This document shows, in pieces, positions 33,721-44,040 of a stretch of 64,000 bases of DNA (positions are counted from its first letter, which is position 1; every line of letters starts with the position of its first letter). The stretch spans positions 62,001-126,000 of the forward strand of contig BLJB01000229.1 in the NCBI GenBank assembly GCA_013423325.1, written 5' to 3'. A model generated the notes under the pieces. That model did no database searches. It was not told the origin of the DNA and saw only the letters and a program-made list of their open reading frames with translations. Source of the stretch: Usnea hakonensis. Taxonomy: Eukaryota; Ascomycota; Lecanoromycetes; Lecanorales; Parmeliaceae. Both the position numbers and the translations under genes were made by a program.

Positions 33721-34850
33721 ATGGCAATCTATCCCAATGCCAACGCCTACGCGCAGAACAGTGCCCCAAATGCTTCGGTGCCCCTCTCCACCAATATCGA
33801 AATATGGACCGAGCAGGTCACGCAGTCGATCGGTTCTGTCTCGCTAGTCTCCCCAGGCACGGTCCCTGGTACAAGCGTATCTCTTGCCATTGACCTCGAC
33901 GAGCCGACCCATCAAAGGCGAGACGAGGCTGCCAGGAATGCTCACCATGCAGATGACGCTTCCTCAGGGTATCGCGCACGCCGTGATCCTCTTCGGCGCG
34001 ACAGCCTGAAGCGTCGTGAGGCGCTCCTTAAAGGCAAGGAAGGAAGTCGTCGTCGTACACGTTGGGAGAATGGTTCGTATCATAATTGGTCATTATGATA
34101 CGAAAGCTCGATATTGACGATCTTGGCCTCGCAGACCGTCTATTGAACAACCCATGGGTGCAACACCCACTACCGAGCGACTGGGAAGTCCACCCGACAT
34201 ATCCCAAACATGCGGTTCCTTATTACCTTGCGCCCCTTTGGGACCAAGACTTGGCCACACGAGCTGGTGCTGAAAAGACTAAACGCCAGTCTGCCCGTCA
34301 GCAGGCTAAGGCAGAAGACGAGAGCACTAGCAAAATTCCAAAAGACCTTCGAGAAAAGCTCAAGAAAGCCAAGGCTGCTAAGGGCCTATTGAAAGATCTT
34401 GAAGAGCAGGTTCGCCTCTTTGTCAAGGATTGGGAAGAGCATAGGAAAGATGCTCCTGAGCAAGAGCTGGATTCTGAAGATGAAGAAATTGTGTTTGTAG
34501 GGCGAAATGGGCAAATGAGTGACATACCTTCGTCTCCCAAGATCAGCTTGGATGAAAGTGACGCCGAAAGAGAACAGCGGCTCGTCTTTGACAGCTTGGC
34601 AAGCGACCAAGGCGCCAGCTTTGGGTGTGTGGCTTTCTCTTTTCTGCCATGCTTGAGACCGTGAAATTGACTCTGGTCTAGGCGCTGGCTGGTCCATTCG
34701 ATTGCATCCTACTACGGCCTGCGCACCTGGTCTGTCACCGTCGGCGATCCGGCGAGGCGTGAGGCATATGTTGGAATACCACCGCAGCATACTAGTGGTA
34801 AATCTGCTTCTCCAGTGCTTAGATCTCGTCCTCTTTGGGTTATGGTCTGA
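33721..34850 (+). CDS. R3H-domain protein with R3H-associated N-terminal domain
   Basis: Exons 33721-34072, 34135-34624 and 34682-34850 (introns 62 and 57 nt) encode 336 aa. A polar N-terminus is followed by the R3H-associated region (RRREALLKGKEGSRRRTRWEN, NNPWVQHPLPSDWEVHP, VPYYLAPLWD), then a Lys/Glu coiled-coil segment and an acidic stretch (SEDEEIVF). The C-terminal R3H domain has the diagnostic Arg-x3-His in GRWLVHSIASYYGLRTWSV, ending DPARREAYVGI. R3H domains bind single-stranded nucleic acid, so an RNA-related role is likely; the fungal function is not established. Both introns have good donor sites, and the second restores FG-RWLVH. Confidence 0.9.
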
Positions 34851-35321
34851 ACGATTCGCGTACTGCACTTAAACTACTGGGTGGTGTTTTTCAGGATCCG
34901 TGTACACAAGGAATCTCGAATTCAAAGCGCACAATGTTCTCGTAGTATTCTACATCTATATACTTTAATAACGGTCTGCTGCGGGCCAGATCACAAAGGC
35001 AGTCCATCACCAGGATGTTATTCTACATCGCCATCTGGATGATCTCGTGTAACATACAAAGTTTTGCCCACTGAGGAGTCTCCCGGGCGGCAGCCATGTA
35101 GGCGGGCTCTAATAGCCCACATGGAGGCCCTCTCCGCTCCACTGGAGGCGACAGCGAGGTGGTTAGTGACGGTGACGGTGAGCAGAGCAATTATGATAAT
35201 GATGTCACCTTATTTATGTGTGGCTACCATCTATCGCGCTCAGCCACCCGTATTTGACGCTAATGGTAATTTTCTTAGCATTGGCTGAGGTTTAAAAGCA
35301 TCCAGTCTTGGGAGTCTGTTG
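34851..35321. other. Spacer before thymidylate synthase gene
   Basis: 471 bp, promoter of the next gene. No gene seen. Confidence 0.45.
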
Positions 35322-36526
35322 ATGCCGAGAAAACACGCTAGTGACGCGGTCAATCAAGACGCGACCGAAATTGAGTGTATCCTTAAAGAGCCAATTCGAA
35401 AGATCATCAACAATAGAAGTGAAGCTACTATGACAAAATCAGAGAGAGGCGCAATACCCGAGAGTAAAGACTTGTCGCAAAGGCACGAGGAAGTTCAATA
35501 TCTTGACCTGATTCGGAACATCCTTGAGAACGGCGAGCATCGCCCGGATAGGTATGCTCAATGGTCTTCGAAAGGCCATTATAATCCAGCTCACCCCCAC
35601 CCAGAACAGGAACAGGTACACTGTCTCTCTTCGCGCCCCCAGCTCTCCGCTTCTCCCTCTCCCGGCCCTCATCCGATCCGTCATCCCCCCCAATCCCAGT
35701 CCTCCCACTCGTAACAACGAAGCGCGTCTTCCTCCGCGCCGTCATCGCCGAGCTCCTCTGGTTCATCGCCGGCTCCACTTCATCTGCTCCCCTTTCCGAA
35801 GCCGGAATCAAAATCTGGGACGGTAACGGCAGCCGGGAATACCTCGACAGCGTCGGCCTTGCTCACAGAGAAGTGGGAGATTTGGGACCAGTCTATGGGT
35901 TCCAGTGGCGGCATTTTGGCGCCGAGTATGTGGATGCGAAGACGGATTACACAGGCAAAGGAGTGGATCAATTAGCGGAAGTCATTGATAAGTTGAAGAA
36001 TAAGCCGTATGACAGAAGGATCATTCTGAGTGCATGGAATCCTGCGGATCTGGGGAAGATGGCATTGCCGCCGTGCCATATGTTTGCACAATTCTACGTT
36101 TCATTCCCCAAGGTTGCGAAGCCTACAATGTCAGCGAATGGGGACCCGGGGGGGTCGGTAGCGCACATGAATAGCAACGGTATTCCAAAACCCCGAGGCG
36201 TTCTTTCCTGCCAGCTGTACCAACGTTCCTGCGACATGGGTCTCGGTGTCCCTTTCAACATTGCTTCGTACGCTTTGTTGACACACATGCTTGCGGATGT
36301 GTGCGACTTGACTCCCGGAACCTTTATACATACAATGGGAGACGCCCACGTATATCTGGATCATGTGGATGCGTTGAAGATACAGCTGGAGAGGATACCG
36401 AGGGATTTCCCAGAGCTTACCATTCTGGATCATCATGAGGGTAGTATTGATGGGTGGAAAGCCGACGACTTTGAGATAAAAGGGTACAAGCCGCATGCTG
36501 GTATTCCTATGAAGATGAGTGTATGA
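35322..36526 (+). CDS. CDC21: Thymidylate synthase
   Basis: Exons 35322-35551 and 35605-36526 (53 nt intron with CACCCAG acceptor) encode 383 aa. The enzyme makes dTMP from dUMP using methylene-tetrahydrofolate. Key motifs are YLDLIRNILENG, RTGTGTLS (phosphate-binding Arg, split by the intron), ELLWFIAGST, LGPVYGFQWRHFGA, the catalytic-Cys loop ALPPCHMFAQFYV, QRSCDMGLGVPFNIASYALL and HTMGDAHVYLDHVD. It is about 70 residues longer than typical. The extra 50 residues lie at the N-terminus, are polar, and contain a second Met at 35430 (codon 37) that may be the real start. Confidence 0.95.
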
Positions 36527-36684
36527 TATAAGTCAGAATAAATGAACGTTGCAGGCGTATTTTCATCAGCTGTTGCCAAGCATGATCATCGTGGGAAGTC
36601 CCCAAAAGACTTAATACAACGTGTTCTCTACCTATCCTACCAGCGCCATCGCTATGCGCATACACAAGACACCAAGTAACGTCC

Positions 36685-37602
36685 TCAGTTGGTCTCTGCA
36701 GGACCAACTCCACGCAGTAAAACAATCGTATTTCCATCAACGCATACATCCCCGACCTTTTCTCCAAATTCCAATAGTCGTCCAAGCTCGACATGAAAGA
36801 CCCTCAATCGTTCCTCTTCACCACCTCCTCTGTTGTTCACATTTTCTATTTGTAGATTTTTTGCCCCAGCATCCAATACTCTTCCCACGCTCCAATCCTT
36901 GCTATACCAGTACTCGCCCTTTGGTAATTTACTGCTAGTTGTGTTTGCTTCGGCTTCCACATGCAGATATATTCTCTTATCCATCGGCACTTTTCCGTCG
37001 CCCTTTGCCGTCCGCTTCAACGTGTTGACTGCTATGACTCGACTAGCTGCAGTTGATGGTTTAGGCTTCGGCAAGACAGCCGCTTGCTTTTCTTTGCCCC
37101 AAATTCGTAATCGACCCAGAGCCGCCTTTGCTTTTTCCGCTTGTGTGGGCCCGATCGAGGGTCGAGCACCGATAGGAATAAGTGTCGAGCAGCTATGATC
37201 CTCCCTTAAGCGGTGCTTGAGGCAGTATTGCCGATTGCAGTTCGGACAGCCAACGCCGACGGAATTCAGGGTGTTGATATAGGTCTTGCAGCTCGGATGC
37301 GAACATTGCGAGGCAGTTAAGAGAGTCGGCTTGCCTGGACTAGCACCATTTGTTGCTGGAGAAAGCGCAGCAGCTTTCCGCTTGGCGGCCGCCCACTCGC
37401 CGGCGCGAGGGCATTTGTGAGCTGTTTCGGTGCGATGGTCGAGGCAGTAAGTACCTTTGCAAGATTCGCACCGAAATGGAAGGAAGTCAAGCTGGTTGCA
37501 ATAAGTATACTGGCAATGGGCGCCGATCGCCTCGAGGTCTTTGTCCATGCTCGTGAAGGTTTGGGGTTCGGGAGGTGGTCGGGATGTAGAAGATGACGCC
37601 AT
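36685..37602 (-). CDS. CUZ1: AN1-type zinc-finger protein Cuz1
   Basis: Single exon of 305 aa. Two AN1 zinc fingers occur at residues about 25-70 (HCQYTYCNQLDFLPFRCESC, YCLDHRTETAHKCP) and 95-140 (CSHPSCKTYI, GCPNCNRQYCLKHRLREDHSC). The C-terminal 90 residues (KRIYLHVEAEANTT ... VGRVLDAGAK ... LLRGVG) match the ubiquitin-like/SYLF-type end of the Cuz1 family. Yeast Cuz1 links Cdc48 and the proteasome under metalloid stress. No intron is needed. The 3' end is 158 bp from the thymidylate synthase stop, convergent. Confidence 0.92.
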   Translation of the reverse strand: MASSSTSRPPPEPQTFTSMDKDLEAIGAHCQYTYCNQLDFLPFRCESCKGTYCLDHRTETAHKCPRAGEWAAAKRKAAALSPATNGASPGKPTLLTASQCSHPSCKTYINTLNSVGVGCPNCNRQYCLKHRLREDHSCSTLIPIGARPSIGPTQAEKAKAALGRLRIWGKEKQAAVLPKPKPSTAASRVIAVNTLKRTAKGDGKVPMDKRIYLHVEAEANTTSSKLPKGEYWYSKDWSVGRVLDAGAKNLQIENVNNRGGGEEERLRVFHVELGRLLEFGEKVGDVCVDGNTIVLLRGVGPAETN

Positions 37603-38129
37603 GATGGCTGGTTCGACTGTAATATCTGTTCAAGGTCGAGGTTCGTTAGCATTTGCCGCCGTGCAGGCAGCGTGGCTTCGTCAGCTCATTGCCATGGCAT
37701 GGATATTTTTGTAATAGCTTCGAGAACTTACCAGAACGCGGAGAATGCCTAGATGAAGTGACATAAGGCTGAGCTAGTGGTAAGTTTCATTACGAACCTG
37801 AAACATTCGATCGTTACTCCGTAGTGGATATTAGATATCTGATAATTCTCAAGCAAACAGGCTCTTATCTAGCTTGTTGTCGAATCAGCAAAAAGTTTAG
37901 TCAATATTATTAAAGGTATCGCAAGGCTGGTAGAATCCATGTTGAGCTACTGTTACCGCCATGTCTCTCTGGCCATGTCACAGCGAGTCCGGTTGATGAG
38001 ATGGATCTGATCTTGATCCAACGGTCTTCTATAGACCCTCGTTTAAGTTCCACCTTGGATAACGAGAGCTTAAACTACCGTACGCATACGTCTTGAAAGT
38101 GCATAAGGGAGAGTACAATTTCAACACTA
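37603..38129. promoter_or_regulatory. Divergent promoter CUZ1 / PPT2
   Basis: 527 bp between start codons. No gene seen. Confidence 0.45.
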
Positions 38130-39264
38130 ATGGCACCTAAACCATTTCCTTTCCCTATTGGTATTGGGATCGATGTCTGTCGAGTCAATCGTATCGCAGA
38201 AATTCTCCGCCGCGAGCACACGCGAAATCGTTGGGCTCGGAAGGTCTTTACCCGCCTGGAGTGGCCAGCTCTCTGCAGAAGATTACAACGCATTGAGCAA
38301 GCGGTAGGAGGCCCAGACGGACAAGCTGACGCAGTGGGCGATCCAAAGCTGGACGGTGAGAATGATATAATCGCCGACTATTACGATAATTCGATCTGGA
38401 TGTTACCCCGATTGTCTAAATATTCATCCATATTCGAGGACGATCATTTGTACTGGTCAGCTGTTGCCGATGAGAGATCTGCTTTGCGCGGTTTGTCACG
38501 CCATCTCGCTGGAAGGTCAGACTTCTCATCCTAAGCTGGATATGAAAAACGCTTCATTGCTGACAATGTGTCGTATCAACAGATGGGCCGCGAAAGAAGC
38601 GACGATCAAAGCCCATCGTCATCGTCAGTTATACATGCAGGATATATCGATCGTTAGACCAATACTAGCACCTGGCTCATTCTCTGGTACGGATGGAGCT
38701 CATAAAATGATCGCGCTCATCGACCCTCCTATTGACAGAATTGAAATGACTAGAGGAGTAGCGACTTCAAGAGGGTTGAGAGGCTTTGCTGTCAAAAGTT
38801 ATGGGCTTCACAAAGCGCTTTTGATGAGCAAAGACGAACTTCACCAGGAGGTGCAGGACTCAGAGAACGGAAAGGTGCACAAAGGAACGCATTACTATAG
38901 GCGGTCTAGAGTCAAGGAGTCAGATAGGCAAGTCGCCGAGATCAACATCAGTCACGACGGTGATTATGCTGTCGCCATGTGCATGGCTTTTGATCCACCG
39001 GGGTCAACGGTCCGAGAGAAGACCATCGTCGACAAGGGACAGGGACTTCCGTTACATGATCCCCAATGGGGCGATGAAGGATGGCTCGACTTGGCAAAAC
39101 CGGGACTCGAAGGTGGCTCATTTGGACTGCAGAAGGAGCCCGGGTTAGACGTGCCCTTAGGTAGTCTCCTGGATGAACCAGAATCCCCGCTCGACCCAGA
39201 TGAGGCTCGAAAGGCGTTCAAAGACCTGTTTGACAATGCCAATGTCCCTCCTCTGCCTCAATAA
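38130..39264 (+). CDS. PPT2: Holo-[acyl-carrier-protein] synthase, mitochondrial type
   Basis: Exons 38130-38515 and 38583-39264 (67 nt intron) encode 355 aa. The 4'-phosphopantetheinyl transferase signature is split by the intron: IGIGIDVCRVNRI with the Mg2+-binding Asp near the N-terminus, and RWAAKEATIKA directly after the joint; SHDGDYAVAMCMAF closes the fold. It moves phosphopantetheine from CoA to mitochondrial acyl carrier protein. At 355 aa it is about twice the bacterial AcpS, owing to an insert between the two motifs (residues about 60-115) and a Pro/Gly/Asp-rich C-terminal extension of about 80 residues. Confidence 0.92.
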
Positions 39265-40039
39265 CGATACCCTCCTACGAATCAGTATCCATCGGGTTGC
39301 GGATGTGGAATACATCCAAGTCGTACCACTCTATGAAGCTGTCTGGCGAGAACAGAGTCTTGTCTGAGACTTGCTTCACAGACATATTAATTATGGATTT
39401 TACCAGTGGGGGGATTCAAACTCACAGATATCAATGCCGAATCGAAGTCATTGTCCATGACCTTTCCCTACCCTTCGACTACAGAACAAGGTGTTCATGG
39501 ATAGACAGAAATGTATATCAAGTATAATAAAAAGCACGAGGGGTGCAGTGTACAATCTTAAGAAATCAGTAGGAAGACAGGATCCAAATTTCCGAGTCGA
39601 CTGCCGCGAGCTAGACATACAATTATAAAACATCACCTTTCCTGATGTACGTAGATGATTCCTTTTCCCGAAGCCAAGCACAGTGAAGAAGTAAAATCAA
39701 AGGCTTCATGATTGCAAACGATAGACGCAGCGATCTCTAGCCAAGCAGACATGACTTTCTACTTTCAAGGGGATCTTGCTTGGTCAATGTGCACATCCAA
39801 TTGCTTGTAAGAAACCTTGAACAATCTGTAGAGCTAAACTCCCGGCCCGACCCGGAAATGCTGTTGTTAACTTGTTGTAGGATACCTGCTTAGGTACTTT
39901 ACGTACCTAGCCACCAAGCGAGCAAGAGTTCGCCTTCCTTGATCGAGCTGCATATTTTATTTATTAGGAGCGCAATTAATTGTTGTCGGGTAAAAGTTGG
40001 GATGAAATTTATATTCGCTCATTATTATGGACGAATATA
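39265..40039. other. Intergenic, AT-rich
   Basis: No gene recognised. Leads into a transposon-like element at 40040. Confidence 0.5.
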
Positions 40040-40319
40040 CTTTAAGGGCGCGAGGGGGTCGGCGCAAATGCTACCGAAAGCACATCGTTACCATTTACAT
40101 TACACTAAGCCTCACGAGTACTTTTATGTATAGAAATGGTATTATGACCTGCTTTTAAGTTGCGACTATGAGAAATGACATCATTTTCTTTGAAAATGAC
40201 CTTGTATAATAAGTCTACAAGCCCTCAGGTAGTTTAGTGTGTAGGAAAGATTGCGAAACAAAAAGAATACTTTCGGTACTTCTACAAGCATTTGCGCTAA
40301 CCCCCTAGCGCCCTTAAAG
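40040..40319. mobile_element. MITE-like element with 34-40 bp terminal inverted repeats
   Basis: The left end (from 40040, CTTTAAGGGCGCGAGGGGG...) and the reverse complement of the right end (to 40319, CTTTAAGGGCGCTAGGGGG...) match over about 34 bp with a few differences, then again at ACCGAAAG. TA dinucleotides flank both ends (40038-40039 and 40320-40321), as after Tc1/mariner-type insertion. The 280 bp interior is AT-rich and codes for nothing. Several arm differences are C/T or G/A changes, compatible with repeat-induced point mutation. Confidence 0.75.
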
Positions 40320-40353
40320 TAGTATAGTAAGTTGTGCGAAAGATAAGATACCA

Positions 40354-40415
40354 GTTCACAAGGGGTTCACAAGGGTTCACAAGGGTTCACAAGGGTTCAT
40401 AAGGGTTCACAAGGG
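40354..40415 (+). repeat. GGTTCACAAG tandem repeat
   Basis: About six copies of a 10 nt unit (GGTTCACAAG, one copy with CAT in place of CAC and one with an extra G). It lies between the MITE-like element and the tRNA gene. Confidence 0.85.
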
Positions 40416-40551
40416 CGGACGTTTGGCGACTAGTGATTCACTAATCTGAAGGCTTGGCGTTCTGGTTTGTGCAATATTTGGCGGAATATAAGTCTAATAG
40501 TTAACAAAAACTCACAATGACTACAATATTTATTATTTAAAATGAGAAAAA

Positions 40552-40698
40552 GTTGCCTTGGCGCAATGGTAGCGCGTGTCTCTCCTATTCGGTTTTCAAA
40601 AGACAAGGTTGAGGTAAGAACAATTAGTGAATTTCCCTTTTAGTTTCGAGTAAGCATCATTACTCACACTTAGTAGGGTTCGAGTCCCTTGGGTGACG
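40552..40698 (+). tRNA. tRNA-Arg (anticodon CCU) with two interruptions
   Basis: Acceptor 40552-40558 pairs with 40691-40697 (three wobbles). The D-arm is 40561-40575 (GCGC/GCGC, loop AATGGTA) and the anticodon stem TGTCT/AGACA is 40577-40581 with 40601-40605. The anticodon CCT is at 40584-40586 and a 12 nt intron at 40588-40599 sits at the canonical 37/38 site. The T-stem GAGGG/CCCTT is split after its third base by 63 nt (40614-40676) that begins GTAAGA and ends TTAGTAG; removing it joins GAG to GG and restores the T-arm with loop TTCGAGT. The A box (TGGCGCAATGG), a perfect B box (GGTTCGAGTCC, 40677-40687) and an 11-T terminator are intact. Whether the insertion is spliced or has killed the gene cannot be decided from sequence. 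Confidence 0.75.
40614..40676 (+). other. 63 nt GT...AG insertion in the tRNA T-stem
   Basis: Has a spliceosome-like donor GTAAGA, an acceptor TTAGTAG and a possible branch TTACTCAC 13 nt upstream of the acceptor. It also contains a second TTCGAGT heptamer (40645-40651) and a short hairpin GAGTAA/TTACTC. It is inside the tRNA gene, between the variable region and the B box. Confidence 0.7.
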
Positions 40699-40709
40699 TT
40701 TTTTTTTTT
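40699..40709 (+). terminator. RNA polymerase III T-run terminator
   Basis: Eleven consecutive T residues start one base after the tRNA discriminator position. Confidence 0.85.
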
Positions 40710-40857
40710 CAGTTCAAAGATAGAGGAAGGAGAGTTGTAGAGTTTAGATGTAGAAAAGTTGCTGCTTCGACAATTTACATTACTATTATTCGATCATCAG
40801 ACGAGGACCTTCCCATAACGCCTGCACCCTTCCTTTCCTCCCACCAAGTCAATCAAC

Positions 40858-41899
40858 ATGCCCTTCTCTCACCATTCTCATTCCGGCCAATTCTGTGGTC
40901 ATGCAGAGAACACGCTGGAGGAGGTTATCCAGACAGCCATTAGCAAGAAGATGGATCTCTACGCTATGACGGAGCACATGCCCAGAGACGACGAGGACCT
41001 CTACCCCGAAGAGGTAAATCGCACTACCTGCTTCAAACACGCCCTCCAGCTTACATGGGTCCTGCTAGACAAAATTGTCATATACTGCTGCCACCCTTGC
41101 CGAACAATTTGATGGCTATTTCCATGAGGCCCAACGGCTTCAGAAAGTATACGCTCCCGAGATCAAGCTTCTAGTCGGCATGGAGGTCGACTGGATACGG
41201 CCTTCTTCGCTGGAGGTCATCCAAAATCTGCTTGGGAAGTATCCCTTCGACCTGTTCATCGGATCTGTGCACCATGTACATGGCATCCCAATCGATTACG
41301 ACAAGAAAATGTATTCTGAGGCTCGCCAAAAGTCTGGTGGAACCGATGAACAGTTAGCCGAGGATTACTTTGATCTACAGTATGAGATGCTTAAGGCTCT
41401 GAAACCGCCTGTTGTCGGCCATTTCGACTTGATCCGATTACTCAATGATGATGTGGAGGCGAGCTTTGTGCGATGGACGCGCGTTTGGAGCAAAATTCTC
41501 AGAAATCTTGACTTCATCGTTGGCTATGGAGGTCTTGTTGAGCTCAACTCGGCAGCTTTGAGGAAAGGCATGAACGAGCCATATCCTAAAGCGGAAATTT
41601 GCAAAGTAGGTATGAATCAGCCAAGTTTGGTGATGCTTTTTTACTGAAAGACGCCATAGGAGTTTCTAGTACGGGGTGGTGGTTTTACGCTGTCTGACGA
41701 CAGTCATGGTATCAAACATGTCGGAACAAACTATAGCCGATGTCTCAACTTTGCGGAGCAGTCGGGTATAACCAGCATTACTTTTCTTGAAAAGGGCGCC
41801 ACCACCAAGGACAGCCGATTTCCAGGCATATCCACAAATACGGTCAGCTTAGTAGAACTCAGAGAGCATCCAAGTCTCCTCCGTCTTGGTGGAATTTAA
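40858..41899 (+). CDS. HIS2: Histidinol-phosphatase (PHP family)
   Basis: Three exons, 40858-41013, 41069-41605 and 41660-41899 (introns 55 and 54 nt), encode 310 aa. The PHP metal-binding motif SHHSHSGQFC opens the protein; then AMTEHMPR, GMEVDW, FIGSVHHVHGIPIDYD, VVGHFDLIRLL and the last-exon GFTLSDDSHGIKHVG supply further His/Asp ligands. It removes phosphate from histidinol phosphate in the penultimate stage of histidine synthesis. Length and motif order match yeast His2. The start codon lies 149 bp downstream of the tRNA terminator, so the promoter is short or overlaps the tRNA locus. Confidence 0.94.
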
Positions 41900-44040
41900 T
41901 TAATCTCTCGGAACCTGTCAAGCTAGTTGATCTAGCAGACTTGTGCTTCAGTGACCGATGCATGCAGAGCTTTGCAAGGACCTCGAGAGCCCCACGGAGG
42001 ATCGTCCGATCCTGTTTGTTAGACAACCAGGATCAGGTACCCGCATTTGGCGGCTAATTGAGTCATCCATCCACTCACATTTCTTGGGGCCGATACTTCA
42101 TGTCTGTCACTGCAGGCTAGGTGCATGCCCGACAGATGTCATCCTCCAGAATGTTACGTTGATAAGATCTAGAGTGATAAGACCAGCACATATCTCATCG
42201 GTTCGCAGTAGCGTGGGGCCGTCGGACTGCATTGCATGCTCCATCTTAGACTTTGCCAGAACCTTGAATTTTGGAAAGCATACCCAAAGGCGCGTGGGTC
42301 GATGCACAGACGATGATTTTCTGCGAGGCACGAGATGAATATTTAAATAGGACCTGTCATTTTGAAACGACCTAGCCGGATGGAAGTAATCAGGGGAGAC
42401 GAATGGCAGCGGAAGGATGGAGGTGCAGATGGCTTGCATGAGCAGTAGTATGGTTCTAGAAGGTGGGAAAAGTCAATTGAACCTGGGCGCGGCCTGCATG
42501 CAGCAAACTGCGAAGCAGAAAATGCCGCAGTCAAGGCCTCTGATTGAACGTTCTGCCAACTTTTGCCCAAGATGGATAGTCGCAGTATGTCAGTGAGCAA
42601 GATGCAGTCGAGTAGCCATGGTTCATGCGACCTGTGGGCCGTATGTGGGAATCTTGGGGACAACCAAGGGGGCAGAATGTGAAGAATGCGGGTCAGGTAT
42701 GGCCGCTTGCAGAGTATTCTCTGCTGTCGATCATGTCGAAGAAGAGGAAGGCTCGGCAAGGATCATTCCATATGCCGGGTCTGGCAAGGTCCCTTGTCAG
42801 CGTGCCTTAATTATGCACGCTACGTCTTCGGGAATAAAAAACGACTCTTGGTTCCTTATTGTTTTGATTTTTCTTTGTGATTAATCTTTTTTTTTTTTTT
42901 TTAATGTTTGTTGTTTTCCATGTCAGACTGCCTTGATGCCCAACAAGTGGCCAGCACACCTTGTACTTGGGACAACGGTATGTCATTAGAGTGAGTCGAG
43001 ATGACTCGGGGTATTTCAATAGACTGGAAGAAAGTGTGGCGAGATGCTGTGATTTGTGAGGCAAATGAATGATTAAGTGTACTGCAACTAAAGCCCAAAA
43101 ATCCACCGTCTTCGGCATGAGGCAGCTTCTTAGTTCTAGTAAAGTACCATGGGATATACCTTACGTTAGATCGAGTGTCCGAGTGTCCAAGTGTCCAATT
43201 CGGGTGCATCTTTCCATCAGTATCACCTTCCCCTTCCTTGCCATCAGACCCTCGTCAGTCTCCATTGTAGCTTCATCCATAGTCTTGGGCCTCGAAAACG
43301 GTGCTGACAAGTGAGACATGAGAGTCAGCGTGCGAACTCTGCACTCTAGACTTACTTTGCACTAATCCATTCATCCATATCACATCATCATATCAATTCA
43401 ACTCAACTCAATTTCTGCCACGGATGTGGCGAGAGCTTTCCAAGTGCCGAAAGAATTGCGTCGAGACGTGTGATTGACAGGCATGGCATAGCATGGCATG
43501 AACGACTTTCACGCCTACTTTACCTTAGTCATTTCAGTCGACCCCAGCATATCCCAGAGCTTGAACTGGATTCTGAACCTGAACCTGAATTTTGGGAATT
43601 GAGAAGAGAGAGTTGAGAGCTGAGAGCTGAGAGACGAGAGCTTGGACTTTGGAGCGAGAGCAAGATTGAGCTGCTTTCTTCTTTCTTCCCATTGCCATTG
43701 CCTTGCCTTACCGTGACTGCCTTAACTTACCTACTTTACTCTTCTACCTTAGGACCTTTCCTTTTTGGTCATTCACCAACAATATTTCAAGTTCAAGTTC
43801 AAAATATCCCACAAAAAACACTACCAGTCGTGTCGGCACTCTCCTAGTCACTCAGTCCAACACTATATTAGTCCTGCCTAATACCTTCAACTTCTCCACA
43901 TTCAACCCTCAATCCCTCAGTCCCCAATCCTCAACTCCCAGTATCAGTCACCAGCTCTCATCCATCTGACTCCCCTCAATTCATCCCCACTCTTACACAC
44001 CAAACCCTGTCCAGCAACATCGGTCAATTCCACAAGCACA
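41900..44040. other. Long intergenic region
   Basis: 2.1 kb without a supported gene. A T run lies at about 42888-42902, GTGTCC repeats near 43175-43200, and GAGAGCTGA repeats near 43605-43640. The last 400 bp is pyrimidine-rich and probably the FKBP12 promoter and leader. Confidence 0.5.
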
